The notes below the pieces were generated by a model, which had not been told where the DNA came from, made no database searches, and worked only from the letters and a program-made list of their open reading frames with translations. Made by a program: the position numbers and the translations under genes. Positions 38,841 through 48,621 of a stretch of 64,000 nucleotides of DNA are shown here, one piece after another. This DNA is from Pseudophaeobacter leonis. GTDB lineage: Bacteria > Pseudomonadota > Alphaproteobacteria > Rhodobacterales > Rhodobacteraceae. Every line of letters starts with the position of its first letter. The first letter of the stretch is position 1. The DNA is taken from contig NZ_MWVJ01000006.1 of the NCBI RefSeq assembly GCF_002087335.1, positions 62,001 to 126,000 of the forward strand, read 5' to 3'.

Positions 38841-38922
38841 GTCTCTCTCCCCTTTTCGGGCCAGATTGCGGGCCTGGCGCCATCGCAGCAACAGACCCGT
38901 CAAACCCCGCTTGACAAATTTC

Positions 38923-38951
38923 TTGCATAAACCGACCGGACGGTCAATATA
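38923..38951 (+). promoter_or_regulatory. Divergent paa promoter with TetR-type operator
   Basis: The perfect palindrome GACCG-GA-CGGTC (38934-38945) lies exactly between TTGCAT (38923-38928) and AATATA (38946-38951), which are 17 bp apart and face paaZ. The minus-strand TTGACC (38946-38941) could serve the paaG side. A repressor bound here would block both directions. The element positions are seen; the function is inferred. Confidence 0.5.
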
Positions 38952-38985
38952 TCAATCAACGTGAATTTGAGGCGCCGCCTCGGGG

Positions 38986-39024
38986 CACTGTCTGGCCGAA
39001 CACTGTCTGGCCAAGCACTGACAG
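38986..39024. repeat. Tandem 15-bp repeat in the paaZ 5' region
   Basis: CACTGTCTGGCCGAA (38986-39000) and CACTGTCTGGCCAAG (39001-39015) are followed by a partial third unit CACTGACAG. The repeat lies in the presumed paaZ leader. Confidence 0.7.
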
Positions 39025-39054
39025 CGCCCGCATCAGGAAAGAAAAGGACAAAGC

Positions 39055-41087
39055 ATGAGCCTGCTAGACATATCCAGTTTTGCCGCCGGTCAATGGATTG
39101 CCCCCGGCGCAGGGGCCCGCAGCATCGCCAGCGCCGTGACCGGCGCCCCCCTTGCGCAGGCGGGCAATGATGCGCTGGATGTGCAGGCGATGCTGTCTTA
39201 TGCCCGCGAGGTGGGCGGCCCTGCCCTGCGCGCCCTCACCTTCCATGACCGCGCCCGCATGCTCAAGGCGCTGGCGGCCCACCTTGGCCAGCACAAACAG
39301 GCGCTTTATGATCTCAGTTTCGAGACCGGCGCCACCCAGGCCGACCATATGGTCGATATCGACGGCGGCTGCGCCACAATGTTTGTCTTTGCCTCCAAGG
39401 GCCGCCGCGAGATGCCCGACGCCAAGGTCTATCTCGATGGCGAGGTCGAGCAGCTGTCGCGCAACGGCACCTTCCTGGGCCAGCATATCTGCACGCCGAT
39501 GCAGGGCGTGGCCGTGCATATCAACGCCTTCAGCTTTTCCGGTTCTGGGGCATGCTGGAAAAGCTGGCCCCCCCCCTGCAGGCCGGGGTGCCCGCGATTG
39601 TGAAACCTGCGACTGCCACCTGCTATGTCACCGAACTCGCCGTGCGCCTGATGCTCGACAGTGGCATCCTGCCTGCCGGTGCTCTGCAGCTGGTCTCTGG
39701 TGGTTTGGGAGATATGCTGGACCATCTGACCATGCAGGACATCGTCAGCTTTACCGGCTCGGCCCAGACCGCGCTGATGCTGCGTAAAAACCCGGTCATT
39801 CTGGAAAACTCCATCCGTTTTGTCGCGGAACAGGACAGCCTCAACGCGTCGATCCTGGGACCGGACGCCACGCCCGGCACGCCCGAGTTTGATCTCTTTA
39901 TCAAAGAAGTCAGCCGCGAGATGACCACCAAGGCGGGGCAGAAATGTACCGCCGTGCGCCGCATCATCACACCCGAAGCCCAGTCTGAGGCCGTAATCGA
40001 AGCTCTGTCAGCGCGGCTGAGTAAAGTGCAGATTGGCGATCCCCGTCTTGAGGCCACCCGCATGGGGGCGCTGGTGTCAGGTAGCCAGAAACGCGACGTG
40101 CTGGAAAAGGCGGCGATCATCGCCACCGAGGCAACCCGCGTCTATGGCGATCCCGATGCTTTTACCGTTGTGGGTGCCGCTGCCGACAAAGGCGCCTTTG
40201 TGCCGCCGATGCTGTTTCACTGTGAAAACCCCGATGCCGCCCAGCGCGTGCATGACACCGAGGCCTTTGGCCCCGTCTCAACCGTGATGGGCTACCGCGA
40301 TCTGGAGCATGCCGTAACCCTGGCCAACCGCGGCGAAGGCTCGCTGGTGGCCTCCTGCATTACCAATGATGCAGAAGTGGCGCGCGAGGTCGCACTGGGG
40401 GCCGGAGCCTATCACGGACGGATCTATTTCAACAACCGCACCTCGATGCAGGAAAGCACCGGTCACGGCTCACCCCTGCCGCATATGGTGCATGGCGGCC
40501 CCGGACGGGCCGGCGGCGGCGAAGAGCTCGGCGGTATTCGCGGCGTGAAACACTATATGCAGCGCACCGCCATTCAGGGCAGCCCCGACATTCTTGCGGC
40601 CATCGGCGAGCAGTGGGTTCCCGGCGGCACAGAAATCCCCGCCCCCGCGCATCCCTTTACCCGAAAATATGGTGAGCTGGCGCTTGGCGAGACCCTGAAC
40701 AGCCCCTCGCGCATTGTGACGCTGGACGACATCGAGCATTTTGCCACTTTCACCGGCGACACCTTCTATGCCCATATGGATGACGCCGCCGCCAAACGAA
40801 ACCCGTTCTTCCCCGGTCGCGTGGCGCATGGTTATCTGCTGCTGTCCTTTGCTGCCGGGCTGTTTGTCGATCCTAATGAGGGTCCGGTTCTGGCCAATAC
40901 AGGGCTGGATAATCTGCGCTTTATGAAGCCAGTGTCGGCCGGTGACAGCATCAAGGTGCGCCTGAGCGTGAAGAAAAAGACACCCCGCAACGACGACTAC
41001 GGCGAGGTGCGCTGGCATGTCACCCTGACCAATCAGGACGATGAAAAGGTCGCGGAATACGAGCTGCTGACCATGAACGCCTTCTAA
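39055..41087 (+). CDS. paaZ: Bifunctional oxepin-CoA hydrolase / 3-oxo-5,6-dehydrosuberyl-CoA semialdehyde dehydrogenase (frameshifted)
   Basis: PaaZ opens the oxepin ring and oxidises the resulting aldehyde. Residues 1-520 are an aldehyde dehydrogenase (VSFTGSAQTALML, catalytic Cys in KAGQKCTAVRRI, YHGRIYFNNRTSMQESTGHG). The last 150 residues are a MaoC-like hotdog hydratase with FFPGRVAHGYLLLSFAAG. The frame breaks near 39545: NAFSFSG in one frame, FWGMLEKLAPPLQAGVPA in another, fitting one missing base. Intact length is 677 residues, right for PaaZ. It is divergent from paaG across a palindromic operator. Confidence 0.95.
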
Positions 41088-41156
41088 AGCAGTCTTTGCA
41101 CAAAGCATTTGCGCGCCGGGCTGGTCTAACTGGCCCGGACGCCCTAGATTGAGCGG

Positions 41157-42008
41157 ATGAATAGCGCGCACTCCCAATGGTTTGAGGCAAGCATCGCCCA
41201 GCTGAACGATCTGCAAAACCTGCGGGTCTGGTCAATCATCGTGTCGCTGTTTGGTGATCTGGCGCAAAGGCCCGGTGATCAGATCAGCGGCACAACCCTC
41301 ACCCGGATCATCACACCCATGGGCATAAAGCCCGAAGCGATCCGCGTCGCCCTGCATCGCCTGCGCAAAGATGGCTGGATCGAAAGTGAGCGCTCGGGAC
41401 GCGCCTCGGTGCATTACCTGACCGGGTTTGGCCGCAGCCAGTCCGCCGCCGTGACGCCGCGCATCTATGCCCGCAACCCACAGGTGCCTGAAAGCTGGCA
41501 TCTGCTGGTCGCCGAAGAGGGCAATGGCCAGGGGAGCGGACGGAGTAGCGGACAGGGTAATGGCCCGGACAGGGGACAGAACGCGCTGGAAGAGGCGCTT
41601 TTGCTGCCGCAATATATCTCGATCAACCGCAGCACAGCACTGGGACATGGCACAGTGCCAACCGGGCTTGACGATCTGTTTGTCGCAGTGGTGTCCGATC
41701 TGGACGCCCCACGCTGGTTGCAGGCGCGACTGTTTCCCGATGATTTGGTGCAGGCCTGTCAGTTGCTGCTTGCGGCGCTGCGCACGATTGCGCCCCCGGC
41801 TGATATTTCTGCGGTGCAGATTGCCACCCTGCGCACCCTGATCGTGCACCACTGGCGCCGTATTGCCCTGCGCCACCCTGACCTTCCCGACAGGTTCCAT
41901 CCCACAGATTGGAGCGGTGAGACCTGCCGCGCCCTTGTGTTTGACCTGCTCGACAGATTGCCGAAACCGACCCTAGAGGCGCTGGATCAATCCCCCCCAA
42001 CCCCCTAG
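41157..42008 (+). CDS. PaaX family transcriptional regulator
   Basis: This 283-residue protein has the PaaX N-terminal winged helix (SIIVSLFGDLAQRPGDQISG and PEAIRVALHRLRKDGWIESE) and a PaaX-like C-terminal domain. In E. coli, PaaX represses paa genes and is released by phenylacetyl-CoA. Here it sits 69 bp after paaZ, so the locus has two candidate regulators. A low-complexity insert of Gly/Gln/Ser residues interrupts the middle (see the repeat at 41520). Its actual target is unknown. Confidence 0.85.
   Translation: MNSAHSQWFEASIAQLNDLQNLRVWSIIVSLFGDLAQRPGDQISGTTLTRIITPMGIKPEAIRVALHRLRKDGWIESERSGRASVHYLTGFGRSQSAAVTPRIYARNPQVPESWHLLVAEEGNGQGSGRSSGQGNGPDRGQNALEEALLLPQYISINRSTALGHGTVPTGLDDLFVAVVSDLDAPRWLQARLFPDDLVQACQLLLAALRTIAPPADISAVQIATLRTLIVHHWRRIALRHPDLPDRFHPTDWSGETCRALVFDLLDRLPKPTLEALDQSPPTP
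41520..41579 (+). repeat. Five degenerate 12-bp repeats inside the PaaX-type gene
   Basis: The units are GGCAATGGCCAG, GGGAGCGGACGG, AGTAGCGGACAG, GGTAATGGCCCG and GACAGGGGACAG. They encode the tetrapeptides GNGQ, GSGR, SSGQ, GNGP and DRGQ, probably a linker insert. Confidence 0.65.
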
Positions 42009-42040
42009 GCCCCTAGGGTCTCTCTATACCGGAGTTCACA

Positions 42041-43024
42041 ATGTCCGCCCTCAGCAGCCTTGCCCTTATGGCCCTTGCCGCCCCCGCAGCGCTTTTGGGT
42101 GCAGCCCACCTCAAAACCCGCAAACTGGCACGCGAGGCCCGCGCGCTGGTGCCGCCGGTTGGACAGTTCTGCGACACTCCCCATGGGCGCATCCACTATA
42201 TCGACATCGGGCCGCGCGACGCCCAACCTCTGGTCATGATCCACGGGCTCAGCGGCCAGCTGCAGCATTTCACCTATGCTCTGGCGGATGCGCTGGCCCG
42301 GGACTACCGTGTGATCGCGCTGGACCGGCCCGGCTGTGGCTATTCCACCCGCGCCAGTGATGCGATGGCCCGCCTGCCGGAACAGGCCAAAACCCTGCTC
42401 AGCTGCCTGGACAGTCTAGACATCAAACAGCCCGTGCTGGTGGGGCATTCCCTGGGTGGCGCTGTCTCTCTGGCGATGGCACTGCAGGCGCCTGAGAAGA
42501 TTCGCGGCCTGGCGCTGCTGGCACCGCTCACCCACCCTGCGCCGCAGGGGGTCGATGCCTTTAAAGGCCTGATCGTACACACCAGTCTGATGCGCCACCT
42601 GATGGCACAGACCGTGGCCGTCCCAACCGCCAAACGCACCGCCGCGCCGATACTGAGCCAGATTTTTGCGCCGGAATCCTGCCCCGACGATTTCCTGCTC
42701 AAGGCAGGCGGCGCGCTGGGGCTCAGACCCGAGAGCTTTGTTGCGGCCTCGGCGGATGCCTCGTTTCTCTATCCCGCGATTGAGACCCAGGCAGCGCGCT
42801 ACGCCAATGAGCTCTCGGCACCGGGCGCGATTCTGTTTGGAGCGCAGGACGCCATTCTGGACGCCACCGCCCAGGGCAAATCCATGCAGGCCTATGGGCT
42901 TGACTGTCAAATCGCCCCCGAGCGCGGCCACATGCTGCCGATTACCGCGCCCGAGCTGTGCGAAGACTTTATCCGCGCCACCCTTGCAAAATTACCCGCA
43001 CCCCAGCAACCGGTTGACGAATAA
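42041..43024 (+). CDS. Alpha/beta hydrolase
   Basis: This 327-residue alpha/beta-hydrolase has an N-terminal hydrophobic helix (residues 1-22). The oxyanion segment is VMIHGLSGQL, the nucleophile elbow LVGHSLGGAVSLAMAL (Ser in GHSLGG), and the catalytic His lies near RGHMLPITAPELCEDF. An Asp is available near GAQDAILD. It follows the PaaX-type gene by 32 bp. The substrate is unknown; an esterase role in aromatic catabolism is possible but unsupported. Confidence 0.85.
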   Translation: MSALSSLALMALAAPAALLGAAHLKTRKLAREARALVPPVGQFCDTPHGRIHYIDIGPRDAQPLVMIHGLSGQLQHFTYALADALARDYRVIALDRPGCGYSTRASDAMARLPEQAKTLLSCLDSLDIKQPVLVGHSLGGAVSLAMALQAPEKIRGLALLAPLTHPAPQGVDAFKGLIVHTSLMRHLMAQTVAVPTAKRTAAPILSQIFAPESCPDDFLLKAGGALGLRPESFVAASADASFLYPAIETQAARYANELSAPGAILFGAQDAILDATAQGKSMQAYGLDCQIAPERGHMLPITAPELCEDFIRATLAKLPAPQQPVDE

Positions 43025-43085
43025 CGGATTTGAGCAGAGAGGCGAAAATATTTCACCCAAAACAGAATTCTGCTGCATTTCCAAC

Positions 43086-43114
43086 TTGACCCCATCGGCT
43101 CCATTCCGTAAATC
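43086..43114 (+). promoter_or_regulatory. Promoter of the CAT-anticodon tRNA
   Basis: TTGACC (43086-43091), 17-bp spacer, TAAATC (43109-43114); start expected near 43121, ten bases before the mature tRNA. Confidence 0.6.
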
Positions 43115-43130
43115 GCCCTTCACAGACAGT

Positions 43131-43207
43131 GGCGCGGTAGCTCAGTTGGTTAGAGCGATCGACTCATAATCGATAGGTCGGGAGTTCAAGTCTCCCCCAC
43201 GCCACCA
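43131..43207 (+). tRNA. tRNA with CAT anticodon (elongator Met, or Ile2 if lysidine-modified)
   Basis: This is a 77-nt tRNA with encoded CCA. The D arm is TAGCTCAGTTGGTTAGAGC, the anticodon arm ATCGA-CTCATAA-TCGAT, and the T arm GGGAG-TTCAAGT-CTCCC. The acceptor pairs GGCGCGG with CCACGCC, leaving one C5-A68 mismatch; T at position 5 would restore pairing. CAT decodes AUG (Met), or AUA (Ile) after TilS modification; the GACTCATAATCG loop context resembles tRNA-Ile2 as much as elongator Met. It is not the initiator type (no mismatched first pair). Confidence 0.9.
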
Positions 43208-43272
43208 CTTTTCCCCAAAAAACCAATAAGTTCTCTTTCCATGCCCTCGTTAGGGTCGGTATAGATATCCAT

Positions 43273-44163
43273 ATGACGCAGCACAGCCCTGTCCAGAATC
43301 CTGACCAAATTCTTGCGTTCGATGGTGGCGGAACCCGCTGCCGTCTTGCTCTGGCACGGGGCTCCGAGGTTGTGCGGGTTGAGACCGGCCCGGCCAATGT
43401 CTCCAGCAATTTTGATTTGGCCGTCGCACAAATCCAACTGGGGCTGGCGCAACTTGCGGCCACATCAGGCCTCTCGCCCAAAGCTCTGGCCGAAACACCC
43501 GCCTATCTGGGTCTTGCGGGCATGATCAGCCCCGAGATCGCTGCGCGTCTGCGCCAAGCACTACCGCTATCGCGCACCCGTATCGAAGACGACAGACCCG
43601 CAGCCCTACGCGGCGCGCTAGGGGTGGCGGATGGCGCGATTGCCCATTGTGGCACCGGCTCATTCCTCGCCAGCCAGATCAATTTGCAGCAGCGCATCAT
43701 TGGCGGCTGGGGACCGCAGTTGGGCGATCAGGCCTCGGCGCAGTGGCTGGGACGGATGGCGCTGACAGCTACCCTGGATGTGGTCGACGGGCTGGCGGCT
43801 CCCTCAACGCTCAGCACCGCGATCCTGGCGCGCCTGCCAAGCCCGGCCCGTATTGTGGCCTTTGCCGCCTCGGCCAGCCCAAAGGATATGGGCGCCTTTG
43901 CCAGAGAGGTCACAGAGCATGCCACCAGCGGCGATGGGCTGGCGATTGACCTGATGCGCCGTGGGGCCGACTATATCGCAGCACAGCTGTTAAAGATCGG
44001 CTGGTCTCCGGGCGCGCGCCTCTGTCTCACCGGCGGGCTGGCCCCGCAGTATAGCCGCTATCTGCCACAAGACATGCAGCAGGCCCTGTGCCAACCCGAG
44101 GCGGAACCGCTGACAGGTGCGCTTGCATTGGCGCGGGATTTTGCGACCCTGCGCGCCACATGA
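43273..44163 (+). CDS. BadF/BadG-type sugar kinase, probable N-acetylglucosamine kinase
   Basis: This 296-residue ASKHA-fold ATPase has phosphate-1 loop AFDGGGTRCRLAL, ADGAIAHCGTGSFLA (phosphate 2) and LCLTGGLAPQY (adenosine site). It is immediately upstream of nagA. The product GlcNAc-6-phosphate would be the NagA substrate, so a GlcNAc kinase role in amino-sugar recycling or chitin use is likely. The family also contains BadF-type activators, so context decides. Confidence 0.82.
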   Translation: MTQHSPVQNPDQILAFDGGGTRCRLALARGSEVVRVETGPANVSSNFDLAVAQIQLGLAQLAATSGLSPKALAETPAYLGLAGMISPEIAARLRQALPLSRTRIEDDRPAALRGALGVADGAIAHCGTGSFLASQINLQQRIIGGWGPQLGDQASAQWLGRMALTATLDVVDGLAAPSTLSTAILARLPSPARIVAFAASASPKDMGAFAREVTEHATSGDGLAIDLMRRGADYIAAQLLKIGWSPGARLCLTGGLAPQYSRYLPQDMQQALCQPEAEPLTGALALARDFATLRAT

Positions 44164-44267
44164 CGCAGGCGGGTGTCTTGTGGCGCGGGGTTTGGGCCAG
44201 CTTGGCTGGGCCCCGGGTGGGCAACGCCCTCAAAATCGGATCAGAAAGACGGGATGAGCGTTACAGA

Positions 44268-45455
44268 ATGAGGGAGACAGACACTCTATATGGGGGCGGG
44301 GCCATATTTGACGGCCAGACCCTGCACCGGGACCTGGTCGCACGATTTAGCGCCGGGCGGCTGACCAGTGTCTCAGAGGCAGACCGCGCAGCCGAAGGCG
44401 AGACCTATGTGGATCTCGCAGGCGACATCCTCAGCCCCGGTTATCTGGATCTGCAGGTCAATGGCGGCGATGGCATCATGCTGAATGAAGCGCCAAGCTG
44501 CGCCGGGCTACAGCGCATCGCAGCCGCGCACCGGGGCCTGGGTGCGGTGCAAATTCTGCCCACCCTGATCACCGACACGCAAGAGAAAACAGCGCAAACC
44601 ATTGCGGCGGTGGTCGAGGCCCGCGCCGCAGGCCTGCCCGGAATTGCCGGGCTACACCTTGAGGGGCCGCATCTGTCGCAGGCCCGCAAGGGCGCCCATG
44701 ACGGCGCGCTGATCCGGCCCATGACACAGGACGATCTGGAACAGCTAGTGGCAGCCGCAGCCCTTTTTCCTGTGCTCATGGTCACGCTGGCCCCCGAAAA
44801 CGTCACCCTTGCGCAGGTCAGAACACTGCGACAGGCCGGGGTGATCCTGTCGCTGGGCCATACGGACGCGTCGTTCGAGCTGGCGATGGACTATGCCGAG
44901 GCGGGCGTCAGCTGTGTCACCCATCTGTTCAACGCCATGAGCCAGATGGGCAATCGTGCCCCCGGTCTGGTCGGCGCCGCGCTCAGCTCACCGGGGCTAT
45001 GCGCCGGGGTGATTGCCGATGGGATACATGTCCACCCAGCGACACTGCGCGCCGCCTGGGCCGCCAAGCAGGCTTTGGCCGGAACGACTGGACAGATCTA
45101 TCTGGTCAGCGACGCTATGGCACCAGCAGGCAGTGATATCACCTCTTTCAGGCTCGAAGGGCGGCAGATCTCGCGCAGCCATGGACGGCTGACGCTGGCC
45201 GATGGCACGCTGGCGGGCGCGGATCTTGATCTTACCACAGCCCTGCGGGTGCTGGTTGAACACTGCGATATCCCTCTGCAACAGGCTCTGACGGCGGCCA
45301 TCACCACGCCGCGCCACGTGATCGGACAATGGGCGCCGGGCAGCACTGCCCTTGGCATGGCAGAAACTGATTTTATCAGAATTCAAAGCGATCTGTCCGC
45401 AGCGCAGCCTGTTCTGGATTTGCCCGGCTTAGAGGCGCCTGTTCTGAGCATGTAG
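44268..45455 (+). CDS. nagA: N-acetylglucosamine-6-phosphate deacetylase
   Basis: NagA hydrolyses GlcNAc-6-P to glucosamine-6-P and acetate. This amidohydrolase-fold protein of 395 residues has ILSPGYLDLQVNGGDG, the metal-binding Glu in GLHLEGPHLSQARKGAHD, metal His residues in SLGHTDASFE and THLFNAMSQMGNRAPG, and the catalytic Asp in LVSDAMAPAGS. The start ATG at 44268 (MRETDTLYGGG) avoids a long overlap with the kinase. nagB is not in the window. Confidence 0.94.
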   Translation: MRETDTLYGGGAIFDGQTLHRDLVARFSAGRLTSVSEADRAAEGETYVDLAGDILSPGYLDLQVNGGDGIMLNEAPSCAGLQRIAAAHRGLGAVQILPTLITDTQEKTAQTIAAVVEARAAGLPGIAGLHLEGPHLSQARKGAHDGALIRPMTQDDLEQLVAAAALFPVLMVTLAPENVTLAQVRTLRQAGVILSLGHTDASFELAMDYAEAGVSCVTHLFNAMSQMGNRAPGLVGAALSSPGLCAGVIADGIHVHPATLRAAWAAKQALAGTTGQIYLVSDAMAPAGSDITSFRLEGRQISRSHGRLTLADGTLAGADLDLTTALRVLVEHCDIPLQQALTAAITTPRHVIGQWAPGSTALGMAETDFIRIQSDLSAAQPVLDLPGLEAPVLSM

Positions 45456-45491
45456 TCTTTGCGCACCTGACGCTGTTGTTTGCCCTGAGCG

Positions 45492-48400
45492 CTACAAAAC
45501 GTTCTCGCTGCGTGGAAACTGATCCACCCATTTGCGCACATTGACCACATCAAAATAGACCGAAATCAGCGCCGGCAGCACCAAAAGCACCAATACCATC
45601 GAGGCCATCAGCCCAAAGGCGACAGAGACCACAACCGGCACAAGGGTCTGCACCTGCGGGCTGGTCTCAAACAGGATCGGCACCAGCCCTGCAATGGTGG
45701 TCGAGGTCGACAACAGGATTGGCCGGAACCGGGCCCGCACCGCATCCAGTGAGGCCGCAACATAGTCGTCGCCCTCAAGATGGGTCTGAAAGAAGGTGAG
45801 GAACAGGATCGCATTATTGACCACAATGCCCGCCAGCGAGGCAAAGCCGATCAGACTGGGCATCGAGATATCCATTCCCAGCGCCCAATGGCCCCAGATG
45901 GTGCCGACCAGTGCAAAGGGGATCGACAGCATCACCACCACCGGCAACGAATAAGAGCGGAACTGGAAGGCAAGAACCATATAGACCCCCACCAGCCCAA
46001 GCAGCAGAAGCTTTAGCAAAGACGCCTGTGATTTGTTCTGCTCGGCCGTGGCACCGGAAATCCCGACCTCGACGCCTGGGAAACGCTCTTGCAGCTCTGC
46101 TGCCAGCGCAGTGCTGATAACGGCCGAAATCTGCGCCGAGGTGACGGTGGTCGTGTCGATCTTGCCCCGAATACGCGCCAGGGCTTTGCCATTCTTGCGG
46201 GTGCTCGTGGGATAGCCCTGGGTCAGGGTCATCTCGGCAACCTCGGACAGGGCGACCAGCTTGCCATTGCCAACCAGAATGGGGAACCGCTCCAGCTCAG
46301 TCAGATGGGAGACCGTATCGTCCAGCTTTACCCGCACCGCCATATTGGACTGGTTAGAGCGAAAACTATCCGTCTCGGTGCCTTCAAACGCACTGCGCAG
46401 CTGGTCGGACAGCCCCTGCGGCGTGAGCCCGGTGAGATAGCCATATTCATTCAGCGCCAGCTGCACTTCTTGCCGGCCGCCATAAAAGTCCTGAAAGGCC
46501 TCGACCACATCAGAACGCTGCAAAAGACTGTTGCGCAGCGCGGTTGAGGCCGCCTCAAGCTCTTCCAGATCATAGCCCGTGAGCTCTACATCCAGATCAA
46601 AGCCGCCGGGGCCCATTTCCGACTGCGAGAACGAAGACTGGATCAGATCGGGGATCGGTCCCGCCGCCAGCCGCCAGGCCTCAAGCACGTCATCTGCCTG
46701 CACATTGCGCTGCGCGCTGGCCAGGAGATCCACGGTAATGGTGGCGGTGTTTGACCCATTGTCATAGACCTCGGAATTCACCGCATAGCGCACCAGTACC
46801 CGTTCAACCAGCGGTGCACCGCCTTCGGTCTTGGGGGTAAGCTCGGCATCGACCTCGCGCAGCCCCTGCAACAATTGCTCAACCGTGCTGACGGTATGCG
46901 CCCGGGATATCCCCGAGGTCAGCGAAAACCGCATGGTCAGCGTGTCGCTTTCGGTCGAGGGAAAGCCGATCATCTTGACCGAACCCGAGGCGATCAGGCC
47001 AATCGACACAATCAGCACCGCAAAGACCGAGCCAAGCGTCAGATAGCGCAGCTTTACCAGCATGGCCGCGATGGGCAGAACGCCGTGTTCTTTGACCCAT
47101 TCAAGGCCCCGCGCTGCGAGGCGGATTTTATGCGCCTAGGTTTTGTGCCGGGTTTTGAGACGGGCTTTGAAGCTGCGTCGTGATTGAGGTGATGCGGCAG
47201 AATGAAGAACCCCTCAAACAGAGAGATCGCCAGGGTGATCAGCAGCACCATGGGAATAAACCGCAGGATCTGGCCCATATCCCCGGCCAGAAACAGCAAA
47301 GGCCCAAAGACACAGACCGTTGTCAGAAAGGACGAGACAACGCCGGGCAGGACCTCCATAGCCCCCCGGGCCGCGGCCTCGGCTGGCCCCACGCGGGCGC
47401 GCCATTTGTCGATGTTTTCCGCGATCACAATGGAATCGTCCATGATCAGTCCCACCGCCATCAACAGGGCCACAAGGGTGATCATATTGATGGTGATGCC
47501 AAAGACGCTCATGGCAAACAGCGTGCCCAAAAATGAGACCGGCAGGGCGGCTGAGATCGACAGGGCTTCGCGCAGGGAAAAGAACAGCCACATGGTGATG
47601 AAGACCAGCACCAGCCCCACGGCGATATTCTCGGCAATCAGGTTCAGGCGTTCTTCGACCAGTTCGGTCATATTGTTGGTCACGGTGATGCGAAACGGCG
47701 CGGGATAGGCGGCGCGCTCGGCGTTGAGCCCCGTCTCTACCGCCTCAAAAACACGAATACTGTCGACCTTCTTGGATTTCGGACACCGAGATAATCGCCG
47801 CCTGATCGCCGTCAATAAAGGAGGCGACATTCTCATCGGTATCCATCATGCGGACCTCGGCAAGGTCGCGCAGCCGCACAAAACTGCCAGAGCTGTTTGG
47901 CAACACGATCAGGTCTTCGAGATCACTTTTGGTGCGGCGGGTATTGGCATAGCGCAGCACAATGCTGTTTTCATCCAACTCAGCATTACCAAGCGGCTGG
48001 CTGAGACTGCGGGCCTGGATCGCATCGACAATATCGCGGGTCGACAGCCCGTAGCGATACAGGGTGTCCTCGTCAAAAACCACCTGCAGCTCGCGGTCGG
48101 TAATGCCCGACACAGAAATGTCAGCCACCCCCGGCAAGGCCTGCAACTGATCCGCCAGTTGGTCGGCATATTCGATCAAGCCCTGTTTGCTCGAGATTCC
48201 CGAGACGGCAACCAGCGCCACCAGATCACTGCGCGCCAGTATCTCGACCGTTGGCGCCTCGGCATCCGTGGGGAAGTCATTGATGCCCGACACCGCTGAG
48301 AAAACATCGTTGAAAAACAAGGTGAGATCGCCGCCTTCTTCCAACTCTGCCGTGGGCGTGGCCATACCATCGGTCGACAGGCACGTAAGCTCAGCCAGGC

Positions 48401-48620
48401 CGTTGGTGCCTGTGAGCGCGCTTTCTAGCGGGCTGCAGATTTCTTCGTCCACGTCCCGCGCCGAGGCGCGGGGGTAGATCACCGTGGCCCCCACGGTTGA
48501 GGCGGTAAATTCCGGGAAGGTTTCGCGCTCAAGATTGCCGAGCACCCCGATCCCCAGAATACACAGCAGAACCATCATCAGGTTTGACGCAACCGGGTGG
48601 CGGACAAAAAAGGAGATCAT
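45492..48620 (-). CDS. RND family efflux transporter, inner-membrane permease (two frameshifts)
   Basis: This is an AcrB/MMPL-type proton-driven pump with about 12 helices and two large periplasmic loops. Start ATG at 48620 (MISFFVRHPVASNLMMVLL) is just after the adaptor stop. Family blocks are VALLMAVGLIMDDSIVIAEN (the helix 4 acidic residues) and GFASLAGIVVNNAILFL. The frame shifts near 47775 (one extra base; before KKVDSIRVFEAVETG) and near 47115 (one missing or two extra bases in a GGGG run; before GLEWVKEHGVLPIAAM). Intact length is about 1042 residues. No outer-membrane channel gene is adjacent. Substrate is unknown. Confidence 0.9.
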
Positions 48621-48621
48621 A

